Of a stretch of 64,000 bases of DNA, positions 1 through 8,056 are shown piece after piece. Position numbers and translations under genes: made by a program. How positions within the stretch are numbered: the stretch's first letter is position 1; every line of letters begins with the position of its first letter. The notes under the pieces were generated by a model. It saw only the letters and a list, made by a program, of their open reading frames with translations, made no database searches and was not told the origin of the DNA. This DNA is from Accumulibacter sp. (GTDB lineage: Bacteria; Pseudomonadota; Gammaproteobacteria; Burkholderiales; Rhodocyclaceae): contig NZ_JAPUVI010000073.1 of NCBI RefSeq assembly GCF_029255285.1, positions 1-64,000 on the forward strand, read 5' to 3'.

Positions 1-561
1 CACACCCATCTGCGCGCCGCGCCGCGAGCCGGCCGATTCGACCGTTTCGCACGAGCGGTCGAAGACGCGCATGTACGATACCGGTCCGGAGGCGCGCGAC
101 TGCGTTCCTTTGACGAGCGCGCCCATCGGGCGGATCGACGAAAAGTCGTAGCCGACGCCGCCGCCGCGACGCATCGTTTCGGCCGCTTCGGCGAGTGCGC
201 TGTAGATGCCCGGTTTGCCGTCGACGATCTCGACGACCGAGTCGCCGATCGGTTGTACGAAGCAGTTGATCAAGGTCGCCGCCAGCGTCGTGCCTGCCGC
301 CGAGTTGATCCGGCCGGCGGGAACGAAACCGTTTTCCTGCGCCCACAGGAAGCGCGCTTCCCAGTCGGCACGCGGCTTCTCGTCCTCGCGCACGGCAAGC
401 GCGCGCGCCACCCGTCGCCGCACATCGTGCACCGACGTCTCGTTGCCCTTGGCGTACTTCTCGACCAATACCTCGCCCGAGATCTCCTGTTCCGCCAGCG
501 GAAGGTTAACGGGCGCTTCGGCGATGGCCGACAGCGGCAACTGGTGTACGAGCTGGTTCAT
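1..561 (-). CDS. nrdJ: Class II (adenosylcobalamin-dependent) ribonucleotide reductase, N-terminal part
   Basis: Reduces ribonucleotides to deoxyribonucleotides using a B12 radical, so it works with or without oxygen. The 187 codons present read through the N-terminal helical region, the motif [14 protein letters not shown] and the LINCFV segment carrying a conserved reductase cysteine, then the [12 protein letters not shown] nucleotide-binding region, and run off the window edge after GAQMGV. These are hallmarks of the TIGR02504-type NrdJ family. The ATG at 561 is chosen because GAGGGA lies about 6 bases upstream; an ATG at 581 lacks such a site. Two NrdR-like palindromes lie 145-190 bp upstream, which supports the reductase call. 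The gene is incomplete only because of the window edge. Confidence 0.93.
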   Translation of the reverse strand, partial: MNQLVHQLPLSAIAEAPVNLPLAEQEISGEVLVEKYAKGNETSVHDVRRRVARALAVREDEKPRADWEARFLWAQENGFVPAGRINSAAGTTLAATLINCFVQPIGDSVVEIVDGKPGIYSALAEAAETMRRGGGVGYDFSSIRPMGALVKGTQSRASGPVSYMRVFDRSCETVESAGSRRGAQMGV

Positions 562-705
562 GGGCTGTCCCTCGGGCATGGGTGGTCAACAGGGCGGGGC
601 TGGAATGCCGGCTGTGAACGCCTTTTCCGGCACGCGTACCGGCCAGCGGGCAGACGCCGGGGGCGGGCAAGACCAAGGCTGTTCGCCGGCTCAACAGCCA
701 ATAAA

Positions 706-752
706 CTACTACATGTAGTTGTTCAGCGCAACAACATCACTAGATGTAGTTT
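706..752 (-). promoter_or_regulatory. Two NrdR boxes upstream of nrdJ
   Basis: Two near-identical palindromes, ACTACATGTAGT (708-719) and ACTAGATGTAGT (739-750), are centred 31 bp apart, about three helical turns. The known NrdR box core is close to ACTATATATAGT and usually occurs in pairs at this spacing upstream of ribonucleotide reductase genes. Both similarity and spacing are seen directly; binding by NrdR is inferred. They are the only evident regulatory elements between nrdJ and the next gene. Confidence 0.8.
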
Positions 753-896
753 CCCGACCGGTAACAGCCAGAATGGCGGAAAGACCTTGAAATCACGGCC
801 TTGCATCGCTTTCGCAGCGCACCGCCGGTTGGCGCGGCGCTACGGCAGATCGCGCCAGCGCCAGGCGAGGTGAGCTTCGGACGAAAGCGCCCGCTA

Positions 897-2315
897 TCAG
901 TTCACCTTCTCCCGCTTGCGATTGGCGTGCGCGATCAGCGCTGCGATGACGCACGAGGCGATGCGCGTTTCGGCGGTATCGGCGCGGCTCGTCAGGACGA
1001 CCGGGACGCTGGCGCCGAGAACGATACCGGCACTGAGCGCATTGGCCAGGTACTCGAGCTGCTTGGCGATCATGTTGCCGGACTCGAGGTCGGGAACGAC
1101 GAGGATGTCGGCCCGCCCGGCCACGGCCGAATCGATACCCTTGGTCTTGGCGGCGACGATCGAGACGGCATTGTCGAAAGCCAGCGGGCCGTCCAGCAGA
1201 CCGCCCTTGATCTGGCCGCGATCGGCCATCTTGCACAACGCGGCGGCGTCCAGTGTCGACTGTATCTTCGGGTTGACCGTTTCGACCGCCGAGAGAATCG
1301 CCACCTTGGGTTCCGGCGTGCCGATGATGTGCGCCAGGTCGATGGCGTTCTGGATGATGTCGACCTTGTCCTGCAGCGTCGGGAGGATGTTGATCGCCGC
1401 ATCGGTAATCATGATCGGTCGCGGATAGGTCGGTACATCCATCATGAAGACGTGACTGATGCGGCGCGCCGTGCGCAGGCCACCGGCCCGCGAAACGACT
1501 TCGGCCATCAGTTCGTCGGTGTGCAGACTGCCCTTCATCAGCGCCTCGACGTCACCGCTGCGGACCAGGGTGACGGCCATCGCCGCGGCTTCGTGACTGT
1601 GCTTGACGTTGACGATGCGGTGCGATCCGAGGTCGAACCCGTTCTCTTCGGCAACCGCCCGGATTCTCTGCTCCGGTCCGATCAGGAAGGGGTCGATCAG
1701 CTTTGCCTCGGCGGCCAGCAGCGCACCGCGCAGCGACTCTCGGTCGCAGGGGTGAACGACCGCCATGTCGATCGGCGCCAGTCCCTCGGCGCGAGCGACG
1801 AGCACTTGCAGGCGGGCGTATTTGTCCGAAATAGTGATTTCCGGCATCACTGTCCGCTTGGTACGGATCTTAGCCGCCGGTGCCAGCACCTCGGCACTGC
1901 CGGAGACGACCAGCAGACCTTCCTGATTGAGGCAGGCACAATCAAGAATGATGTGCTGGTTGTGAGCGAACTTCTGCCGGACGGTCACGGTGACGGTGAT
2001 CGTGTCGCCGATCGTCACGGGCCGCGCAAAGTGCAGGGTGGACTCGATGAGGACGGTTCCCGGACCCGGAAACTGCGTACCGAGAATGGTCGACAACAGC
2101 GACGCCGACCACATGCCATGCGCGATGAAATCCCTGAACAGCCCGCTGTGCCTGAAATCGGCGTTGGCCAGCGCGGGATTCATGTCGCCGGACATCAACG
2201 CAAACAGCTTGACGTCCTCCGGGCGCAGCGTGCGCAACAGCGAAGACGTGTCGCCGACGTTGATTTCGTCGTAGGGCCGACTTTCGAGATATTCCAGAGA
2301 GGTCTCAAAGTGCAT
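897..2315 (-). CDS. Bifunctional MaoC-like enoyl-CoA hydratase / phosphate acetyl(butyryl)transferase
   Basis: A 472-residue fusion. Residues about 10-150 form a MaoC hot-dog hydratase domain, with HSGLFRDFIAHGMW containing the His/Asp-type catalytic region. Residues about 165-472 form a phosphotransacetylase/phosphobutyryltransferase domain (DPFLIGP, KGSLHTDELM and SRADTAETRIASC motifs). This two-domain arrangement is a known family (PRK08190 type) in Proteobacteria, thought to link hydration of short enoyl-CoA to acyl-phosphate formation; its exact substrate is not established from sequence. The ATG is preceded by GGAGAA with a good spacer. It stands alone, separated from nrdJ by the NrdR-box region. 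Confidence 0.88.
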   Translation of the reverse strand: MHFETSLEYLESRPYDEINVGDTSSLLRTLRPEDVKLFALMSGDMNPALANADFRHSGLFRDFIAHGMWSASLLSTILGTQFPGPGTVLIESTLHFARPVTIGDTITVTVTVRQKFAHNQHIILDCACLNQEGLLVVSGSAEVLAPAAKIRTKRTVMPEITISDKYARLQVLVARAEGLAPIDMAVVHPCDRESLRGALLAAEAKLIDPFLIGPEQRIRAVAEENGFDLGSHRIVNVKHSHEAAAMAVTLVRSGDVEALMKGSLHTDELMAEVVSRAGGLRTARRISHVFMMDVPTYPRPIMITDAAINILPTLQDKVDIIQNAIDLAHIIGTPEPKVAILSAVETVNPKIQSTLDAAALCKMADRGQIKGGLLDGPLAFDNAVSIVAAKTKGIDSAVAGRADILVVPDLESGNMIAKQLEYLANALSAGIVLGASVPVVLTSRADTAETRIASCVIAALIAHANRKREKVN

Positions 2316-2661
2316 GCTGGTTCTCCGAATGGTGCGCCGAAGGAAAGCCAGGGGCGGGTCGAGAAAACGCCCGACACCACGCCTGACTCAGTGGCTCATC
2401 CGGTGACCGGCCAACCCCGCTGGCCGACCGTAGGCCACCGCCGGTCGGCAAAGAGGCCGATAGTCTGGCCAGCAACGCCGCCCTGCCCTTATTATGCTGC
2501 AACGCACCACGGAATGGTAGGGGCGCGTTGAGCAAAGTTGCTCGGCCGCCGGAACGCCGCACCGGGGCTTTCGCCCTGCTCGCCACGCCAGTTCACCCGC
2601 ATGGGTGGAAGGTCGCCAAGCGCTTGCAGCGCACGACGAATGGCCCTTTTTAACTCGCCCT
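2316..2661. other. Intergenic region between divergent genes
   Basis: About 346 bases between the MaoC/Pta gene (leftward) and the hox operon (rightward). No codon pattern, RNA or repeat is evident. The only sites found are at its right edge, where the hox promoter begins, and the leftward ribosome-binding site at its left edge. Confidence 0.5.
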
Positions 2662-2702
2662 TTGACCTGGATCAGCCCGCGTCATGGTCAAGGTACTACA
2701 CT
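2662..2702 (+). promoter_or_regulatory. FNR/Anr-type promoter of the hox operon
   Basis: TTGAC-CTGG-ATCAG at 2662-2675 matches 8 of 10 specified positions of the FNR consensus TTGAT-N4-ATCAA. A -10-like TACACT lies at 2697-2702, predicting a start near 2709. The box centre (2668.5) then falls about 41 bp upstream, the class II activator position. No good -35 hexamer is present, as expected for such a promoter. Binding is inferred. Confidence 0.6.
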
Positions 2703-2746
2703 TCATGCAAGCGTATGGGAAACCGCCATGACCGCAGGAGGCCACC

Positions 2747-4588
2747 GTGACGGACGAAGGCATTGAAACACGACGGGTCGAGAAGTTGCTGTTGCCGATC
2801 CTCGACGGTCATCGACGCGATGCCGGCCGACTGGTGCAGATCCTGCGCCAGGCGCAGGAGGCTCTGGGCTACCTGCCGGCGGCCGCGCTGACGGTCATCG
2901 CCCGCGCCGTCGACCTGCCGCGCGCCCGTGTGGAAGGTGTCGCGGGGTTTTATTCCTTCTTTCATCAGAACCCGGTCGGCCACTATCGCGTGCTGTTCTC
3001 GGACAACATCACCGACCGCATGCTGGGCAGCGCCGAACTGATAGACCGCCTGTGCAACAAGCTGTGGATAGAGCGCGGCAAGGTCTCAGAGGACGGTCTG
3101 GTCAGCGTCGACACCACGTCCTGTACCGGCATGTGCGACCAGGGGCCGGCACTCCTGGTCAACGGGCGCGCCCTGACGCGCCTGTCGGCCGAGCGGGTCG
3201 ACCGCATCAGCGAGCTGATTCGGGGGCAGGTGCCGCTGGCCGACTGGCCGCCGGACTATTTCGTCGTTGCCGACAACATCCGGCGGCGCGACGCCCTGCT
3301 GAACACCCAATGGCCAGCCGGCGAAGCCTTGCAGGCAGCAATCGCGCGCGGTGCCGAAGCGATGTTGTCCGAAATGAAACTCTCCAATCTGCGCGGTCGC
3401 GGCGGCGCCGGCTTCACGACGCACATCAAGTGGGAGTCGGCGCGCCGCGCGACCTGCCGCCATGAACCTGCCGCGCGCTATGTGGTTTGCAACGCCGACG
3501 AAGGCGAACCGGGAACCTTCAAGGATCGTGTCCTGCTCTCCAACTATGCCGACCTGCTGTTCGACGGCATGAGCGTGGCCGGCATCACGATCGGCGCCCA
3601 GCAGGGTCTGGTATACCTGCGCGGCGAGTACGCCTATCTGCTGCCGGCTCTGCGGGCGAACCTGGAACGTCGGCGCCAGAGCGGCCTCCTCGGGCCGGCG
3701 CTGTGCGGCCATCCGGATCTGGCTTTCGACATCGACATCCATCTCGGCGCCGGTGCCTACGTCTGCGGCGAGGAGACGGCGCTGCTCGAGTCGCTCGAAG
3801 GCAAGCGCGGTGTGCCGCGTGTGCGTCCGCCTTTCCCGGTCAGCGAAGGTTATCTCGGTCAGCCGACTGTCGTGAACAACGTCGAGACGCTGTGCAAGGC
3901 GGCGTTGATCGCGGTCCATGGCGGCGCCTGGTTTGCCGGCCTCGGCACCAAGCAGTCGACGGGGAGCAAACTGCTGTCGATCTCGGGCGACGTCGAATCG
4001 CCGGGGATTTACGAGTACCCCTTCGGCGTCTCGGTGGCCCAGGTGCTCAACGACTGCGGCGCCGGAAATGCGCAGGCGGTGCAGGTGAGCGGCCCCTCGG
4101 GAAACTGCCTGGCGATGCACGAGTTCTCGCGCCACATCGCTTTCGAGGACGTTCCGACGGCGGGCGCCTTCATGGTCTTCGGGGCGCACCGCGACATGTT
4201 CGAAGTGGCGCGCAACTTCGCCCATTTCTTCGCTCACGAGAGTTGCGGCTTTTGCACACCATGTCGGGTCGGCACGTCGCTGGTCGCCAACTGCATGGAC
4301 AAGATCGCCAACGGCCTCGGCTCGCAATACGATATCGGCGAAATTTTCAAGATCCACCGCCTGCTGCACGCCGCCAGTCATTGCGGGCTGGGGCAGGCGG
4401 CGTGCAATCCGCTGTTCGATACTCTCAACAAATTCCGACCGGCTTATGAACGACGTCTGCGCTCGCTCGATTTCGAGCCCGCCTTCGACCTCGACCAGGC
4501 ACTGGCCAGCGCCCGCCAGATGACCGGGCGAGACGACCCGGCGGCGCATTTCGGTCTGGCCGCCCGAGTGACAGGAGTCGAGCCATGA
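2747..4588 (+). CDS. hoxF: NAD-reducing hydrogenase diaphorase large subunit HoxF
   Basis: NAD(H)- and FMN-binding subunit of a cytoplasmic group 3d [NiFe]-hydrogenase that couples H2 oxidation to NAD+ reduction. 613 residues: an N-terminal NuoE-like domain (1-150) fused to a NuoF-like domain. Visible motifs are the glycine-rich GRGGAGFTTHIKWE (FMN/NAD), CNADEGEPGTFKDR, GAGAYVCGEETALLESLEG and the [4Fe-4S] ligands in ESCGFCTPCRVGTS. The NuoE-like part keeps C126 and C130 but lacks the first cysteine pair of true NuoE, so its [2Fe-2S] cluster is doubtful. GTG start with AGGAGG 6 bases upstream. First gene of hoxFUYH; overlaps hoxU by 4 bases. Confidence 0.95.
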   Translation: MTDEGIETRRVEKLLLPILDGHRRDAGRLVQILRQAQEALGYLPAAALTVIARAVDLPRARVEGVAGFYSFFHQNPVGHYRVLFSDNITDRMLGSAELIDRLCNKLWIERGKVSEDGLVSVDTTSCTGMCDQGPALLVNGRALTRLSAERVDRISELIRGQVPLADWPPDYFVVADNIRRRDALLNTQWPAGEALQAAIARGAEAMLSEMKLSNLRGRGGAGFTTHIKWESARRATCRHEPAARYVVCNADEGEPGTFKDRVLLSNYADLLFDGMSVAGITIGAQQGLVYLRGEYAYLLPALRANLERRRQSGLLGPALCGHPDLAFDIDIHLGAGAYVCGEETALLESLEGKRGVPRVRPPFPVSEGYLGQPTVVNNVETLCKAALIAVHGGAWFAGLGTKQSTGSKLLSISGDVESPGIYEYPFGVSVAQVLNDCGAGNAQAVQVSGPSGNCLAMHEFSRHIAFEDVPTAGAFMVFGAHRDMFEVARNFAHFFAHESCGFCTPCRVGTSLVANCMDKIANGLGSQYDIGEIFKIHRLLHAASHCGLGQAACNPLFDTLNKFRPAYERRLRSLDFEPAFDLDQALASARQMTGRDDPAAHFGLAARVTGVEP

Positions 4589-5328
4589 ATGACGTCAGCC
4601 AGCCGCCCAGCCTCCTGCTCGACGGACTGCCCGTGCCGTTCCGTGACGGGCAGACGATCATGGACGCCGCGATGGCGGCCGAGATCTTCATCCCCCATTT
4701 GTGCCATCACCCCGAGTTCAAGCCGCAGGGCAGTTGCAAACTCTGTACGGTGAAGGCCAACGGCCGTTACGTCTCGGCATGCACCATGCCCGCCAGGGAC
4801 GGCATGGAGGTCGAGAACAACTCGCCGGATCTCAACGACAAGCGGCGAACCATGTTGCAAATGCTGTTCGTCGAGGGCAATCACTTCTGCCCGTCGTGCG
4901 AGAAAAGCGGCGACTGCATGCTGCAAGCGCTGGCCTACGAACTCGAAATGCTGTCGCCGCACTTCGAACAGTTCTATCCCGACCGGCCGGTCGACGCTTC
5001 GCACCCCGATGTCTTGCTGGATTTCAACCGCTGCATTCTCTGCGAGTTGTGCGTGCGCGCGAGTCGCGATGTCGACGGCAAGAACGTCTTCGCGCTGTCC
5101 GGGCGCGGAATCACGAAACACCTGATCGTCAATGCCGAATCCGGTCGCCTGGCCGATACCAACTTCTCGCTCGCCGACCAGGCCGCACACGTCTGTCCGG
5201 TCGGCGTGATCCTGGAAAAGCGCCGCGGTTTCGCGGTGCCGATCGGTAGCCGGCGCTACGACGTCGACCCGATCGGCATGCAGGTCGAGCGCTTGGCGAC
5301 GCGCAGCGCGACCGAAGAGGAGGCCTGA
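4585..5328 (+). CDS. hoxU: NAD-reducing hydrogenase diaphorase small subunit HoxU
   Basis: Iron-sulfur subunit that wires the hydrogenase half to the HoxF diaphorase, homologous to the N-terminus of complex I subunit NuoG. 247 residues. Ligand sets visible in order: C40, C51, C54 and C66 for a [2Fe-2S] cluster; H100, C102, C105 and C111 for the His-Cys3 [4Fe-4S] cluster; C150, C153, C156 and C204 for a further [4Fe-4S] cluster. The start overlaps the hoxF stop (ATGA), implying coupled translation, and hoxY follows after one base. No hoxE or hoxI is present. Confidence 0.95.
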   Translation: MNDVSQPPSLLLDGLPVPFRDGQTIMDAAMAAEIFIPHLCHHPEFKPQGSCKLCTVKANGRYVSACTMPARDGMEVENNSPDLNDKRRTMLQMLFVEGNHFCPSCEKSGDCMLQALAYELEMLSPHFEQFYPDRPVDASHPDVLLDFNRCILCELCVRASRDVDGKNVFALSGRGITKHLIVNAESGRLADTNFSLADQAAHVCPVGVILEKRRGFAVPIGSRRYDVDPIGMQVERLATRSATEEEA

Positions 5329-5329
5329 A

Positions 5330-5884
5330 ATGGACACCGCCGTGCCAAGCCGCAAGCTCCGTCTGGCAACGACTTCGCTGGCCGGCTGCTTTGGCTGCCA
5401 CATGTCCTTCCTCGATATCGACGAACGCCTGCTCGAACTGGTCGAGCGCGTCGACTTCGACCGTTCGCCGCTCACCGACATCAAGACCTGCGGTCCGTGC
5501 GACATCGGCCTCATCGAAGGCGGCGTCTGCAATGCCGAGAACATCCACGTGCTGCGCGATTTCCGTCGCCATTGCAAGGTGCTGATCGCGATCGGTGCCT
5601 GTGCCGTCAATGGCGGTCTGCCGGCGCAGCGCAACCATCTCGATCTCGGGCTCTGCCTGCAGGAGGTCTATCTTACGGCGCCGGGCAACGTCGGCCGGCA
5701 GATTCCCAACGATCCCGAACTGCCGCTGCCGCTCGACAAGGTCCACCCGATCCACGAGGTCGTACGCATCGACTATTTCATTCCCGGTTGCCCGCCGGCG
5801 GGCGATGCAATCTGGAAGTTTCTCACCGACCTGCTCGAGGGGCGCACGCCGCGTCTCGGGCATCCGCTGCTGCATTTCGACTGA
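5330..5884 (+). CDS. hoxY: NAD-reducing hydrogenase small subunit HoxY
   Basis: Small [NiFe]-hydrogenase subunit carrying the proximal [4Fe-4S] cluster. At 184 residues it is the short form typical of group 3d enzymes, without the C-terminal domain that holds medial and distal clusters in uptake hydrogenases. The four proximal ligands are C20 and C23 (GCFGCHMS), C91 (GACAVNGG) and C154 (PGCPPAG). It has no Tat signal, consistent with a cytoplasmic enzyme. It begins one base after the hoxU stop; a purine-rich GAGGAGG in the end of hoxU serves as its ribosome site. Confidence 0.96.
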   Translation: MDTAVPSRKLRLATTSLAGCFGCHMSFLDIDERLLELVERVDFDRSPLTDIKTCGPCDIGLIEGGVCNAENIHVLRDFRRHCKVLIAIGACAVNGGLPAQRNHLDLGLCLQEVYLTAPGNVGRQIPNDPELPLPLDKVHPIHEVVRIDYFIPGCPPAGDAIWKFLTDLLEGRTPRLGHPLLHFD

Positions 5885-5892
5885 GACAGACC

Positions 5893-7368
5893 ATGGCCAG
5901 CGAGACTTTCGAACTCGAAACCGCCGCCGACGCCGGCACGCTGCGCCGGGTGGCAATCGACCCGGTATCGCGCGTCGAGGGGCACGGCAAAGTGACGCTG
6001 CTGCTCGACGAAAACGATCAGGTACGGCAGGTCCGCCTGCACATCGTCGAATTCCGCGGTTTCGAAAAGTTCATCCAGGGCCGGCCCTACTGGGAGGTGC
6101 CGGTGATGGTCCAGCGCCTGTGCGGCATCTGCCCCGTTTCCCACCATCTGGCGGCGGCCAAGGCGCTCGACCATGTGGTCGGCGCCGACCGCCTGACGAC
6201 GAGTGCCGAGCAATTGCGCCGGCTGATGCACTACGGCCAGATTCTGCAATCGCATGCGCTGCATTTCTTCCATCTGTCGTCACCCGATCTGCTTTTCGGT
6301 TTCGACAGCGAGGTCGGCCGACGCAATATCGTCGGCGTCGCCGCCGCCCACCCCGAGGTCGCCCGAAAAGGCGTGCTGTTGCGCAAGTTCGGCCAGGAAG
6401 TGATTCGCCTGACGGCCGGCAAACGCGTTCACGGCACCGGCGCGATTCCCGGTGGCGTCAACCGCGCGCTCAGCCGCGAGGAGCGCGACGACCTGCTGGC
6501 CGACATCTACACGATCATCGGCTGGAGCCGGCAGGCCGTGCAACTCGTGAAGCGACTGCATGCGGCCGACCCGACGCTCTACGATACCTTCGGCACCTTC
6601 CGTTCGAACATCCTGTCGCTGGTCGGCGCCAACGGCGCGCTCGATTTTTACGAGGGCCGTCTGCGCGCGCGCGATGCCGACGGCCGGATTATCGTCGACG
6701 GCGTACACGTCAAGGACTACGTGAATCTGATCCGCGAGGAAGTCAAACCGTGGAGCTACATGAAGTTTCCCTTCCTCGCCGCACTCGGGCCACGCGACGG
6801 CTGGTACAAGGTCGGACCGCTGGCACGCGTGCAGAATTGCGACTCGATTCCTACGCCGCTGGCCGAAGCCGAGCGCCGCGAGTTCATCGACTATGGCCAG
6901 GGCAAGCCGATTCACGCGCCGCTGGCGTATCACTGGGCGCGCATGATCGAGATGCTGCACGCCGCCGAGACGATCAAGGATCTGCTGCACGACGACGACT
7001 TGTCGGGCAGCGACCTGATGACCAGCGGCAGCCGCAACCGAGAGGGCGTCGGCGCCATCGAAGCGCCGCGCGGCACGCTGATTCACCATTACCGCGTCGG
7101 CGACGACGATCTGGTGACGATGTGCAACCTGATCGTGTCGACGACGCACAACAACCAGCCGATGAACGAAGCGATCCGCCGTGTCGCCCGCCGCTACCTG
7201 AGTGGCCGCAAGCTGAGTGAAGGCTTGCTCAATCACATCGAAGTCGCGATCCGCTGCTTCGATCCCTGCCTGTCGTGCGCGACGCATGCCCTGGGCAGGA
7301 TGCCGCTGCAAGTCGAATTGCTCGACGCCAATGACCGACTGATCGAGCGCTTGTACACGGGCTCCTGA
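5893..7368 (+). CDS. hoxH: NAD-reducing hydrogenase catalytic large subunit HoxH
   Basis: Active-site subunit holding the NiFe(CN)2CO centre. 491 residues from the ATG at 5893; the frame is open further upstream, but this start follows hoxY directly and gives the normal length. The nickel ligands are in RLCGICPVSH (C77, C80) and DPCLSCATH (C459, C462). The 26 residues after H465 form the C-terminal tail that a dedicated protease removes after nickel insertion; the gene for that protease follows. No hyp accessory genes are in the window, so cofactor assembly genes must lie elsewhere. Confidence 0.96.
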   Translation: MASETFELETAADAGTLRRVAIDPVSRVEGHGKVTLLLDENDQVRQVRLHIVEFRGFEKFIQGRPYWEVPVMVQRLCGICPVSHHLAAAKALDHVVGADRLTTSAEQLRRLMHYGQILQSHALHFFHLSSPDLLFGFDSEVGRRNIVGVAAAHPEVARKGVLLRKFGQEVIRLTAGKRVHGTGAIPGGVNRALSREERDDLLADIYTIIGWSRQAVQLVKRLHAADPTLYDTFGTFRSNILSLVGANGALDFYEGRLRARDADGRIIVDGVHVKDYVNLIREEVKPWSYMKFPFLAALGPRDGWYKVGPLARVQNCDSIPTPLAEAERREFIDYGQGKPIHAPLAYHWARMIEMLHAAETIKDLLHDDDLSGSDLMTSGSRNREGVGAIEAPRGTLIHHYRVGDDDLVTMCNLIVSTTHNNQPMNEAIRRVARRYLSGRKLSEGLLNHIEVAIRCFDPCLSCATHALGRMPLQVELLDANDRLIERLYTGS

Positions 7369-7388
7369 AACACCGGGCAGGATCGCCG

Positions 7389-7907
7389 ATGTCACGCGTA
7401 CCCGCCAGGCCGCACGCACCCGTCGTCATCCTGGCCTGCGGCAACCCGAGTCGGGGCGACGACGCGCTGGGCCCCCTGCTTCTCGAGCAACTGCAGACTT
7501 GGCTCGAGGCGGCCGGTCTGGCTGACGACTTCGAGCTGATCGGCGACTTCCAGTTGCAGATCGAGCATGCGCTCGACCTCAGCGGACGGCGGCTGGCACT
7601 GTTCATCGATGCCGGGCAGCAGACGCCGGCCCCTTTTGTCTTTCGCCCGGTGGCAGCGGTCGATAGAGCCAGCCCGGGTACGCACGCCCTGCTCCCCGAG
7701 TCGGTGCTCGCCGTCCTGCCGCGCATCAGCGGCGAAGCACCGCCTCCAGCCTTCGTGTTGTGCGTGCGCGGCGAGCGCTTCGCCCTCGGGGAAGGGCTGA
7801 GCCCCGCGGCGGCGCGCCACGCCGATGCCGCTCTCGAACTACTGAAAGAGTTGGCTCGTGCCGCCTCGGCGGACAACTGGCAAGGCTACGTCAACGGAAG
7901 TCGTTGA
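7389..7907 (+). CDS. hoxW: Hydrogenase maturation endopeptidase (HoxW/HyaD/HycI family)
   Basis: Protease expected to clip the C-terminal tail of HoxH after nickel loading. 172 residues. The N-terminal motif ILACGNPSRGDDALGP is the family signature, in which the Asp binds nickel as a sensing device; a second acidic region (ELIGDFQLQIEH) follows. It lies 20 bases after hoxH on the same strand, so it is very probably the last gene of the operon. The symbol rests on position and family rather than on separable sequence features. Confidence 0.85.
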   Translation: MSRVPARPHAPVVILACGNPSRGDDALGPLLLEQLQTWLEAAGLADDFELIGDFQLQIEHALDLSGRRLALFIDAGQQTPAPFVFRPVAAVDRASPGTHALLPESVLAVLPRISGEAPPPAFVLCVRGERFALGEGLSPAAARHADAALELLKELARAASADNWQGYVNGSR

Positions 7908-8056
7908 GCAGTGATCTCGGCGGATAGGCGTCGAGACGGCTCAGTTCGGGCTCTCCGCCCTCGCCGCTCCCCGTGCTAGAATCCAGCACACACCGCAACA
8001 CCCCTCTGTCGATATCAGCATTCACTCTGCCAAACTCCGTTGAGGACTCTTTTTTC

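Noticed and set aside
801-2531. Long rightward frame opposite the MaoC/Pta gene
   Set aside because: Mirror image of real coding sequence; no recognisable family and a skewed Arg/Asp/Gly composition.
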